A stretch of 64,000 nucleotides of DNA from the NCBI RefSeq assembly GCF_013415905.1, contig NZ_CP058909.1, forward strand, positions 1,674,001 through 1,738,000, written 5' to 3'. Below the pieces are notes generated by a model. That model saw nothing but the letters and a program-made list of their open reading frames with translations, did no database searches and was not told where the DNA came from. A program made the position numbers and the translations under genes. The DNA is from Halosimplex pelagicum (GTDB taxonomy: Archaea; Halobacteriota; Halobacteria; Halobacteriales; Haloarculaceae). The first letter of the stretch is position 1. Each line of letters begins with the position of its first letter. Below, one piece after another: positions 9,492 to 17,358 of this stretch.

Positions 9492-9513
9492 GATATCGCG
9501 ATATGTGATTTAT
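9492..9513 (+). repeat. 22-bp element, inverted partner of 10552-10573
   Basis: GATATCGCGATATGTGATTT plus AT matches 20 of 22 bases of the reverse complement of 10552-10573. The two lie on either side of the rio2 gene in opposite orientation. This copy contains the 12-bp palindrome ATATCGCGATAT. The rest of the 218-base gap 9368-9585 holds no gene that I can support. Confidence 0.5.
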
Positions 9514-9585
9514 GCGTTCGAGGTGCTAACGGGGTTCTGTCGGGATCTGTCGGACAGAAAACTACAGATCGGCCGAAAACGGGAC

Positions 9586-10494
9586 CTACTCGGCGAACTC
9601 GGCGACCGACTCGAACGAATCGTCGGCGAGCGCTCCGGCGAGGGCGGACACGTCGATCTCGTCGACGTGGCTGGGGTACTTGCGGGCGAAGTACCCCACC
9701 AGATTCTCTACGTCGCGTTCGAGGAGTTCGCGGGCGTTCTCGTGGTCGGTGGGGACGGCCTGGGGCCAGTCGAAGACGACGACGCCTTCCTCGGTGACGA
9801 AGACGTTGTACTCGCTCATGTCGGCGTGGACGTACCCCTCGGCGTAGGCGGTCGCCATCTCCGCGAGGATCAGTTCCATGACGGGGATCACCTGCGCGTC
9901 GGTGAGCTTCGTCCGGGAGAGCTCGACGCCGTCGACCTTCTCCATGACGAGGGCGTGACGGTTGTGATCGACCGGCTGGGGGACGGACACGTCGGGGTAC
10001 AGCGATTCGAGGGCGTCGTACTCGCGCTCGGCGGCCTTGCGCGCGGTGTACTGCCAGGAGACGTGGTCCCGGTCGGAGGTGTAGTCGCGCTCTTTCATCA
10101 CTTCGCGGAAGTTGGTGTAGCCCTCGCGGTGGTACTTCAGCGCGAGCGGGCGATAGGAGCGCACCTCGTACACGTCGCTCTCCTTGCCGACGCCCAGGGG
10201 CGCGCCGACGCCGTCGAAGGTCTCCCGCTCGGCGAAGGTGTGCAACGCGAGCGCGTCGTACCCCTCGAAGGTGAGCTTGAACCCCTCGTACTGGATGGTC
10301 TTGCGCTCGACCAGCCCGCGGTCCTCACAGCGGTCCAGCCGGTAGTCCACGTTCTCCGCGGAGAGGCGGGTGTACTCCGGGAGTTTCTCGCGGTCGACGT
10401 ACTCCGAGAAGCGCATCCCCTGTTCGACCCCCGAGAGCAGATAGAAGTCCTCGGGTTCGAGGTCGGCTATCACGGATGCCACGTTCTGGACCAT
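9586..10494 (-). CDS. rio2: Rio2-type serine/threonine protein kinase
   Basis: 302 aa from the ATG at 10494, where homology begins (MVQNVASVIADLEPEDFYLL); the longer upstream frame covers the promoter. An N-terminal winged-helix domain (about residues 1-85) characteristic of Rio2 is followed by the RIO kinase domain: a Gly loop in GVGKESDVYEV, the catalytic HADMSEYN motif, and the metal-binding Asp in VVFDWPQA. Archaeal and eukaryotic Rio2 proteins act in maturation of the small ribosomal subunit as ATP-dependent factors. It appears monocistronic. The identification is secure. Confidence 0.93.
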   Translation of the reverse strand: MVQNVASVIADLEPEDFYLLSGVEQGMRFSEYVDREKLPEYTRLSAENVDYRLDRCEDRGLVERKTIQYEGFKLTFEGYDALALHTFAERETFDGVGAPLGVGKESDVYEVRSYRPLALKYHREGYTNFREVMKERDYTSDRDHVSWQYTARKAAEREYDALESLYPDVSVPQPVDHNRHALVMEKVDGVELSRTKLTDAQVIPVMELILAEMATAYAEGYVHADMSEYNVFVTEEGVVVFDWPQAVPTDHENARELLERDVENLVGYFARKYPSHVDEIDVSALAGALADDSFESVAEFAE

Positions 10495-10551
10495 TACTCG
10501 CCCGTACTCCGTCGATAGGGAAAAGCCCGACGCGTCGGCCGCGACCGGCCA

Positions 10552-10573
10552 ATAAAGCACATACCGCGATATC
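10552..10573 (-). promoter_or_regulatory. Probable rio2 promoter, inverted copy of 9492-9513
   Basis: On the minus strand this reads GATATCGCGGTATGTGCTTT plus AT, 58-79 bases upstream of the rio2 start codon, with an AT-rich core suitable for a TATA element. The same sequence with two changes sits beyond the 3' end of rio2 in the opposite direction. Confidence 0.45.
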
Positions 10574-10783
10574 GAATCGCTCCCGGACTGTCGAACTGGT
10601 CGCCCCGAACGAACGGTCTCACGGGCCGCCGATCGCTCGTTCGCGATCGCCGTAGCCGAGACTCGGTGAGCGGAATCACCGTTTTACAGGCCCGAACGGC
10701 CGAACGAGCTGGCTGAAAATATAGTGAAGAAGTTTTTCCACCAGAAATTATTTCAAGGGGTGGGCCACAGTAGGGCACGGATC

Positions 10784-12952
10784 ATGGTAGTTAATCACGA
10801 GGGTAACGAGGCGGACGGCGAGTCGACGAGCGGGGTCTCGCGTCGTCGGTACGCGCAGGTGATCGCGGGGCTGGGTGCGGCGGGGCTGGCCGGCTGTCCG
10901 AGCGAGAGCGGGTCGACGGCGACACCGCTCGGGTCGAGCGACGACACGGTGGAACCGATCGAGTCCGAGAACACGGTGGCCGACGGGGCGGAGAACACGG
11001 CGGCGGCGACGGCGACCGACCGCGAGCCGGTCGTCGACACGATCGCCTACGCCCACGCGAACTCGCCGGACGTGTTCGACTGGAACCCGTGGACGCCCCA
11101 GGACAACACCGCCGGCGACCTGTGGATGTCGGACCTCCACGGGCTCCGGAACGTCCACACGACGAACCTCTCCTACAGCGGGACGACGATCCCCACGCCG
11201 CACAAGCCCGATCACGAGGAGATCGAGGTCATGACGTGGATCGAGGGGTGGGAGGTCGAGCCGCCCTACGACTGGTACGACCACCACGACGACCGCTCGG
11301 CGTACTGGTCGGGTGACGCCCACGACGCGGTCGCCCGCGAGAAACACAACCACGTCGAGTTCTTCCAGGCCGGGAACAAGTTCACCGAGGACGCGACGTT
11401 CAACCAGCGCGCCGAGGACCAGTGGACGCTCCACCAGTGGACCGACAAGGGGTCGGTCCCCGAGCAGGAGCCGGACCCGACGGCGCGGAACATCCTGGAG
11501 ACGAACGCGGGGCCGGTCGACGGCGACCCGCCGCTGCATCCGTCGTTCACGGAGCCGTATCTGGAGCAGTACCGCGACGCGGGCTCGCGCGACCGGGCGA
11601 CGTCGGTGACCGACGAGCTGAAGAGCGACCGCGTCTCGCTCGACCGCATCGCCCTGTCGGGCGGGACAGACGAGTACCTCGCCGGGTCCGGCCCCTACCG
11701 GCTGAAGTCGATGGACGACGTGGGCTCCGAGCGGATGATCCTCCGGCTCGACCCCGACCATCCCAACGCCGGCCACACCAACGTCGACAAGCTCGCCATC
11801 TACTGGGCGGAGGGCGACCGCGCCCAGACGCTGAAGACCGAGGGCGTACTGGACGTGAACGTCGGGGACGTCTCGCCCGGCGCGTCGCTGAACCGCGAGG
11901 TGCTGCCCGACTACATGCAGGAGTTCACGCGGTGGCTGCGCGCGACCGGCGGGGACATGTGGAAGTTCAACTGGAACAACCCGCACCTCCAGAACCTCTG
12001 GGTGCGGCGCGCGCTGGTCGAAGCGGTCGACTGGAACGCCGTCTCCGCCAACGGCTGGGGCCAGGGCGGCGCCCAGCCGCTCGCGAACGACACGTTCCTG
12101 CTGGACGCCCAGTCGGAAGCGGTCTTCTCCGAGGAGTTCCTCGACGGCCTGCACACCTACTCGCGGGACTCGAACACGGAGAGGGCCACCGAGTACATGA
12201 AGCGCGCGGGGTACAGCAAGCAGGGCGGCCAGTGGGTCGACCCGACGGGTAACTCCGCCGCGATCGACCTGTTCGCCACGTCGACGATCCCCGAACACAT
12301 CCAGGCCGCCCAGACGATCCGGGCGAACCTCGCCAACTGGGGCTTCGGCGTCAACCTCTCGACGCAGGGGTGGTCGACGTGGTCGAACAACCTCGACCCC
12401 AACGGCGGGCTGAACTACGAGTCGTCGCTGTACTGGCACGGCGACCCGTACGTCTTCCAGTACTACCACGACGTGGGCGCCTGGTGGGACGAGACGCTCG
12501 TCGCCGGCAGCCCCACCTCGCCCGACCCGATCGAGGCCAAGCCCGAGGACACCGTCGACACCCAGGGCAAACCGATCGTCCAGCAGGTGCCCGACGAGCC
12601 GGGCGCCTTCGAGGCGCCCGACGAGGCCGGGAAGGCCCCCGATCTGGACAACGCGAGCGAGGTCAACCTCGTCGAGACCGTCAACGCGATCCGCCAGCCG
12701 GGCAACAGCGAGGCCGAGCGCCAGCAGCTCTACCGCACCTGCGCGAAGTACTACAACTTCTACGTCCCCCATTTCCCGTTCCACCAGTACATGCAGGGGT
12801 CGTTCGGCAACGTCCGCGACTTCGACTGGCCGGGCCCCTCGGCGCGGGCGTTCGACTACGAGCATTCCTTCGGCATCGAGAACGTGCTCGTGCTCGGCGG
12901 GATCGCACAGGCCAGCTACGACACCGAGTTCGAACGGCCGGAGGAGGGATAG
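10784..12952 (+). CDS. ABC transporter family-5 solute-binding lipoprotein (orphan)
   Basis: 722 aa from the ATG at 10784; the upstream in-frame ATG adds an unlikely leader. A Tat signal (SRRRYAQVIAG) leads into a lipobox ending at Cys38 (GLAGC), so the protein is predicted to be lipid-anchored on the outside of the membrane. The rest resembles the oligopeptide/oligosaccharide-binding family SBP_bac_5, with typical segments such as NAGHTNVDKLAIYWAEGDRA and LWVRRALVEAVDWNAV. No permease or ATPase gene is adjacent. The next gene is a TrmB-type sugar regulator, so an oligosaccharide ligand is plausible; dipeptides cannot be excluded. Confidence 0.85.
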   Translation: MVVNHEGNEADGESTSGVSRRRYAQVIAGLGAAGLAGCPSESGSTATPLGSSDDTVEPIESENTVADGAENTAAATATDREPVVDTIAYAHANSPDVFDWNPWTPQDNTAGDLWMSDLHGLRNVHTTNLSYSGTTIPTPHKPDHEEIEVMTWIEGWEVEPPYDWYDHHDDRSAYWSGDAHDAVAREKHNHVEFFQAGNKFTEDATFNQRAEDQWTLHQWTDKGSVPEQEPDPTARNILETNAGPVDGDPPLHPSFTEPYLEQYRDAGSRDRATSVTDELKSDRVSLDRIALSGGTDEYLAGSGPYRLKSMDDVGSERMILRLDPDHPNAGHTNVDKLAIYWAEGDRAQTLKTEGVLDVNVGDVSPGASLNREVLPDYMQEFTRWLRATGGDMWKFNWNNPHLQNLWVRRALVEAVDWNAVSANGWGQGGAQPLANDTFLLDAQSEAVFSEEFLDGLHTYSRDSNTERATEYMKRAGYSKQGGQWVDPTGNSAAIDLFATSTIPEHIQAAQTIRANLANWGFGVNLSTQGWSTWSNNLDPNGGLNYESSLYWHGDPYVFQYYHDVGAWWDETLVAGSPTSPDPIEAKPEDTVDTQGKPIVQQVPDEPGAFEAPDEAGKAPDLDNASEVNLVETVNAIRQPGNSEAERQQLYRTCAKYYNFYVPHFPFHQYMQGSFGNVRDFDWPGPSARAFDYEHSFGIENVLVLGGIAQASYDTEFERPEEG

Positions 12953-13127
12953 ACATGTAACGGTCCCGTCGTCGCCGGGCCCGGCGTCCGGTCGGGCGAC
13001 CGGTCCGAAACTCCTTGTCACGAGGTTTCCGGCGGCCGCGACGCGGCGTCGCTCCCACCCTCGCGGTCGCCGGGGCGGCTTCCGCCGAACAACACACGGA
13101 TTACTCGCGAGTGAGAGGTCGATACAA

Positions 13128-14177
13128 ATGGACTCCGACGACGCGGCACTGCGCGAACAGTTGCGGGTGTTCGGGCTCTCGGACAACGAGATCAACACGT
13201 ACTTCGCGCTGCTGGAACTGGGCGAGGCGACGACCAGCGCCGTCGCCGACGAGGCGGGCGTCACCCAGCGGTCGGTGTACAACATCGTCGAGCGCCTCGA
13301 AGGGCGGGGGCTCGTCCGGGTCAACGACCACGTCTCGCCGACGACGATCCGCGCGCTCCCGCCGCGGGAGGCGATGGCCGACATCTCCGAGCGCATCGAC
13401 GCGATGACCCCCGCCCTGGAGGAGCGGTTCACCGAGACCCGGCCCCGGACCTCGGAGATCGAGATGGCGAAATCCCGGCGGAAGGCGCTCAAGAACCTGC
13501 GCGAGGACATCGAGAGCGCCGAGTCGGAGGTGCTGGTCTCGGTGCCGGCGGACGTGGTCCCGGAGATCGAGGACGAACTGCGCGCGGCCCGCGAGCGGGG
13601 GGCGCTCGTGCTCCTGCTGGTCGGCGAGGTCGAGAACATCGACGCGGCGGCCGAGCGCTACGCGGGGCTCGCGACGGTCGTGCGCTGCTGGGGCGACGAG
13701 ATGGCGTTCGCCTACGCCGTCGACGACGAGCGGGCGATGATCGGCAGCCCCGAGGTGTTCGACGGCGCGTACTTCGAAGAGGGCGTCGTCTGGGTGTCCG
13801 AGTGGGGACTGACCGGCGCGGTCATCGCCACGTTCCTCGGCGCCTACTGGCCGTTCCCCTGGGAGGTCCACGTCGCCGACCCGGTCGAGCTACCGGCGAC
13901 CTTCGAGTGGTTCCGCACGGCGACCTTCACCGCAGTCCGTCACCGACGGATGGGGACCGACCTGCGCGCAGCGGTCGAGACCGAATCCGGCGAGCGCGTC
14001 GTCGGGCGCGTCAACGACGTGCGCCAGGCGCTGGTCGACCCCGCGACCAACCAGTTCACGCTGGAGAACGGGTTCGTCCTCGACACCGACGAGGGAACCG
14101 TTAGCGTCGGCGCCTCGGGGGGCTACCTCGAGGACTACCGCGGCACGTCCGTCCGGCTCCGGCCGGTCGAGGACTGA
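13128..14177 (+). CDS. TrmB family transcriptional regulator, full length
   Basis: 349 aa, the usual length for TrmB with its C-terminal ligand domain. The N-terminal winged helix (about residues 8-75) is typical: FGLSDNEINTYFALLELGEA, then AGVTQRSVYNIVERLEGRGL. The middle (about 100-245) resembles the TrmB phospholipase-D-like regulatory domain, and the C-terminal ~100 residues match the sugar-binding beta domain. Known TrmB proteins bind sugars and activate or repress sugar-metabolism genes. It follows the solute-binding protein on the same strand after 175 bases, so that gene is an obvious candidate target. An ACTCGCGAGT palindrome lies about 20 bases before the start. Confidence 0.88.
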   Translation: MDSDDAALREQLRVFGLSDNEINTYFALLELGEATTSAVADEAGVTQRSVYNIVERLEGRGLVRVNDHVSPTTIRALPPREAMADISERIDAMTPALEERFTETRPRTSEIEMAKSRRKALKNLREDIESAESEVLVSVPADVVPEIEDELRAARERGALVLLLVGEVENIDAAAERYAGLATVVRCWGDEMAFAYAVDDERAMIGSPEVFDGAYFEEGVVWVSEWGLTGAVIATFLGAYWPFPWEVHVADPVELPATFEWFRTATFTAVRHRRMGTDLRAAVETESGERVVGRVNDVRQALVDPATNQFTLENGFVLDTDEGTVSVGASGGYLEDYRGTSVRLRPVED

Positions 14178-14208
14178 ACGCGGGACGACGCGGTTCGCGG
14201 TCGCGGCG

Positions 14209-14592
14209 TCACTCGCCGGCGACGGCCTCGACGGCCGCCATCGCCTCAGCCTCGTCGGCGTCCTCGCCGAGCCACTCGTCGGCCCACCCCTCGATGGCGT
14301 CGAAGACCGGACAGAGCGATTCGCCCTTCGCGGTCAGCGAGTAGAACGTCGCCACGGGGGCGTCCTCTTCGAGCCGGCGGTCGACCAGGTCGAGTTCCTG
14401 CAGGTCGTCGAGCACGCGCGAGAGCGTGCGCGAGCTCGCGCCGGTCGAGCGTTTGAGCTCGTTGAACCGCTTCTCGCCCTCCTGGAGGTCGTACAGCACG
14501 ACCAGCCGCCACTGCGAGCCGATCTGTTCGAGGGAGTCGACTACCGGACAGGCCTCGGGGTTCGCCGCTTCGGAGTTCGCGTCGGTCGCCAT
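14209..14592 (-). CDS. HxlR family winged-helix regulator
   Basis: 127 aa. Contains the HxlR pattern: a Cys near the N-terminus (CPVVDSLEQIGSQWRLVVLY), a helix-turn-helix (FNELKRSTGASSRTLSRVL), and a wing followed by YSLTAKGESLCPV. HxlR regulators often respond to redox or reactive electrophiles through the N-terminal Cys, present here. It is divergent from the DoxX gene at 14869, a frequent arrangement for this family, so it probably controls that gene and itself. Confidence 0.9.
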   Translation of the reverse strand: MATDANSEAANPEACPVVDSLEQIGSQWRLVVLYDLQEGEKRFNELKRSTGASSRTLSRVLDDLQELDLVDRRLEEDAPVATFYSLTAKGESLCPVFDAIEGWADEWLGEDADEAEAMAAVEAVAGE

Positions 14593-14613
14593 ATGTTCCC
14601 TCGTACTCCGCCC

Positions 14614-14625
14614 ACCTACTTAGGT
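14614..14625. promoter_or_regulatory. Candidate HxlR operator, ACCTA-CT-TAGGT
   Basis: A perfect palindrome ACCTA-CT-TAGGT sits 22 bases upstream of the HxlR start codon, in the divergent region between HxlR and the DoxX gene. Its position would overlap the HxlR promoter and initiation site, consistent with autoregulation. That HxlR binds here is inference. Confidence 0.45.
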
Positions 14626-14782
14626 AGTTCGTTCACGAACCCGGTATCACCGAGACACCTGATTTCCGGCTGCCGCCGCGGGCCGCTCGCGCCGACCTCG
14701 CTATCGCCCGGTAACACCGGCGTCTCCCGGTGACACCAATGTCAGATAACATATATTTGTGTGGGGGATCTACGTGCTGTCG

Positions 14783-14869
14783 ATGTCAGAGGCACGCGTT
14801 CACGACGACGGCACGGACGACAGCACAGACGACGACCACGCCGCGGCCCGAACCGGGGTGACTGCCTGA
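14783..14869 (+). CDS. 28-residue acidic small ORF overlapping the DoxX start
   Basis: A short frame from the ATG at 14783 encodes 28 residues (MSEARVHDDGTDDSTDDD, then AAARTGVTA) and ends in TGA. The last base of that stop is the first base of the DoxX ATG. The strongly acidic composition is typical of haloarchaeal proteins. It could be a leader peptide that couples translation to DoxX, or a non-coding leader. An AT-rich stretch at about 14747-14760 could serve as promoter. No homology is recognised. Confidence 0.4.
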   Translation: MSEARVHDDGTDDSTDDDHAAARTGVTA

Positions 14870-15288
14870 TGGTCGTCGAGTCGGCGGCGGGCGAGGCGGT
14901 CTTCCTGGTCGCTCGCCTGCTGTTCGGCGGCGTCCTCGCGTTCATGGGGATCAACCACTTCTCGGGCGTCGAGGGGATGGCCGGCTACGCCGAGATGAAG
15001 GGGATCCCGGCGCCGCGGTTCTCGGTGATCGCCTCGGGCGTGACGCTCGTCCTCGGCGGGGTCGGCGTCGCCCTCGGCGTCGCGCCCGTTCTCGCGGCCG
15101 GCGCCCTGGCGACCTTCCTGTTGGTCTCGGCCGTGACGATGCACGACTTCTGGGCGGTGCCCGAGGACCAGACCCAGGACGAGATGACCGGCTTCCTGAA
15201 GAACGTCGCGCTGGCGGGCGGCGCGCTCGGCTTCCTCGCGCTCGGCGGGCAGGCGTGGCCCTACGCGGTCGGCGTCGGGCTCTTCTAG
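14869..15288 (+). CDS. DoxX family membrane protein (small)
   Basis: 139 aa from the ATG at 14869. The longer GTG frame upstream is Arg-rich and out of character. Four hydrophobic helices and the DoxX pattern are visible: VARLLFGGVLAFMGINHFSG, then GVTLVLGGVGVALGV, then MHDFWAVPEDQTQDEMTGFL. Predicted integral membrane protein, possibly linked to quinone or redox balance by family analogy. It is divergent from the HxlR gene. It is shorter than, and only distantly similar to, the DoxX protein at 8804. Confidence 0.85.
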   Translation: MVVESAAGEAVFLVARLLFGGVLAFMGINHFSGVEGMAGYAEMKGIPAPRFSVIASGVTLVLGGVGVALGVAPVLAAGALATFLLVSAVTMHDFWAVPEDQTQDEMTGFLKNVALAGGALGFLALGGQAWPYAVGVGLF

Positions 15289-15292
15289 CGGC

Positions 15293-17209
15293 TCACTCGA
15301 CCCGTTCGCTCGCGCTCGCCCTGGACCGCCGCTTCTGGGAGATCCCGTAGGCAGCGACCGCGAGCGTCACGAGGAGGTTGACCGCTCCGAGCAGTGGCAG
15401 GTCGCCCTCGAAGCGTCCGAAGAGGCCAGCGTTCGAGGCGGACTCGCCGTCGTCGCGGGGGCCGCCCTCGTCCGCGAGGGCCGCGGTCGTACGGGAGTCG
15501 TCGGACTGTGACTCCGCGACCGTCGGCATCGGCGACGGGGTGGCGCGGTCGTCGGGGGCCGACGCTTCGTCCTCCTCACCGCGCTCCGCTCCGCCGTCGG
15601 CGGCCGCCAGCCGTTCGAGTATCGCCAGGTCCCGCTCCATGCGGTCGGCGCCCAGCGCCGCCTTCTCGGCGCGGAAGTGCTCGACGAAGCGGTCGAACCG
15701 GCGGTCGTACGGCGCGCTGACGGCGAGGTCGACCGACGACTGCTCCCACTGGTCGTCGTGGTCCCGGTACTCGATGGCCGCGTCGGCGGAGTCGGCACCG
15801 GCGTCGCCGCCGGCGCGCTCGTGAGCCATCCAGTTGCGCACCAGGCTCCCGTACTCGGCGAGCGCGACGGCCTTTCGGACCCCGCTGGACTCGTAGTACG
15901 GCGCCGTTCGCGACTCGAAGCCCACGTTTCTCGTCACCGTCCGGGCGCCGCCGCCGGGGTCCTCGTAGCTCGCGACGAGGTCGAGCGTCGGGTCGCTACC
16001 GGTCTTCGCCACTTCCAGCAGGACGACGCCGCCCTCCGTCTTGTTGCCCTCGCGTCTGGAGGGGAACAGCGTCGTGACCTCCATGAGTTCGGCGCTGGCG
16101 GCGTCGGCCTGGGGCGACCCGTAGACGTTCTCGATCCGGTAGCCGTCGCCGGCGACTTCCAGCGAGAGGTTGTACACCAGCGGCGTCACCATGTAGGCGA
16201 AGCCCTCGTCCATGCGCTCGTCGAATCCCGCCGGCGAGTCGACGGTGTAGTAGTTCGCCCCCCGCACCGTCGAGACGGTCTCGGTCAGCCGGGAGTTGAA
16301 GTCGACGCCGACGCCGACGAACGTGGTGTGGATGCCCCGGTTCGCGTACGAGCGCATCCGCGACTCCAGGGCCGCGCCGTCGGTCTCGCCGAGGTTCGGC
16401 ATCGTGTCGGTGACGTAGACCACGCGGGTCTCCCGCTCGCTGTTCCCGGCGTGCGCCGAGAGCATCTCCTCGGCGCGGCCCATGCCGGCGTCTAAGTTCG
16501 TGCCGCCGTCGGCCCGCAGCGACCGCATCTCGCTCCGGAGGTCGCCCCTGTCGGTCTCGCCGACCTGCTGGAGCCCCTGGACGGTGCGGGCGGTGTTGTC
16601 GTAGGCGACGACGCCGACCCGGTCGCTCGCGTTCAGCCGGCCCAGCATCGAGACGACGGCGTCGCCCGCGGCGTCGATCTTCGGCTGGTTCTCCTCGACC
16701 TGACGCTCCTCGCCGCCGTCGTGGTAGTACTCGCTGAACTGGTCGCTCATCGACCCCGAGGTGTCGATGACGACCACGAGGTTCAGCGGCTTGCGCTCGA
16801 AGTCGGCCTTCGAGACCCCGGAGTTGAGCCCGACGGTGACGAACCGCTCGGTGTCGTTGGCGAGCGGGTCGCGGGTCACCGCGGCGCTGTAGGAGGGACA
16901 GAAGAGCGCCTCGCACGGCCGAGACTGGCCGGTGTCGAAGTAGTAGTCGTGGAACAGTCCCTCGTAGGTCAGATCGGTCGGCTGGGGGACGTACCCCTCC
17001 TCGACGTTGCTCCGGAAGGCGTTGGCGTCGGCGGCGCCGCCGGCGCTGACGCCGATGTTGTTGCTCCCGCCGCTGGACCCGTCGCCGGCCATCGCGCCGC
17101 TGCCCCCGTCGCCGCCGCCCACGGGACCGCCCGAGCTGTTCGACGCGCCTCCACAGCCGGCGAGGACCACCAGCGCGACCACCGCCACCGCGAGTAGTGC
17201 CTGACGCAT
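15293..17209 (-). CDS. von Willebrand factor A domain lipoprotein with C-terminal membrane helix
   Basis: 638 aa. Begins with a Sec-type lipoprotein signal (MRQALLAVAVVALVVLAGCG; Cys19 would be lipidated), then a Gly/Ser-rich spacer. The VWA domain has its metal-ion site DTSGSMS at residues 149-155 and continues to about 330, followed by a beta-rich region like that in YfbK-type proteins (VWA plus DUF3520). Near the C-terminus a hydrophobic helix (LLGAVNLLVTLAVAAYGIS) and a basic tail (QKRRSR) suggest a second membrane anchor. Likely an extracellular binding or assembly protein; the ligand is unknown. A TATA-like TTTTATCC lies about 45 bases upstream on this strand. Confidence 0.85.
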   Translation of the reverse strand: MRQALLAVAVVALVVLAGCGGASNSSGGPVGGGDGGSGAMAGDGSSGGSNNIGVSAGGAADANAFRSNVEEGYVPQPTDLTYEGLFHDYYFDTGQSRPCEALFCPSYSAAVTRDPLANDTERFVTVGLNSGVSKADFERKPLNLVVVIDTSGSMSDQFSEYYHDGGEERQVEENQPKIDAAGDAVVSMLGRLNASDRVGVVAYDNTARTVQGLQQVGETDRGDLRSEMRSLRADGGTNLDAGMGRAEEMLSAHAGNSERETRVVYVTDTMPNLGETDGAALESRMRSYANRGIHTTFVGVGVDFNSRLTETVSTVRGANYYTVDSPAGFDERMDEGFAYMVTPLVYNLSLEVAGDGYRIENVYGSPQADAASAELMEVTTLFPSRREGNKTEGGVVLLEVAKTGSDPTLDLVASYEDPGGGARTVTRNVGFESRTAPYYESSGVRKAVALAEYGSLVRNWMAHERAGGDAGADSADAAIEYRDHDDQWEQSSVDLAVSAPYDRRFDRFVEHFRAEKAALGADRMERDLAILERLAAADGGAERGEEDEASAPDDRATPSPMPTVAESQSDDSRTTAALADEGGPRDDGESASNAGLFGRFEGDLPLLGAVNLLVTLAVAAYGISQKRRSRASASERVE

Positions 17210-17358
17210 GCACCACGATCGTTCACGTCAGGTAATAGGTCGGCCGGTGGATAAAAGACGCGTTTCACCGTTCAAAACCGCTCTGTCGACAGATCTCGTG
17301 GTTCGGTTCGTCGATCGTGGTGTTTGGTACCGAATAGCTCAGATCTGTCCCTCCGCGG

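Noticed and set aside
10748-13639. 963-codon minus-strand frame
   Set aside because: Antisense to the solute-binding protein and TrmB genes; composition is low-complexity Arg/Val/Gly and no family is recognisable.
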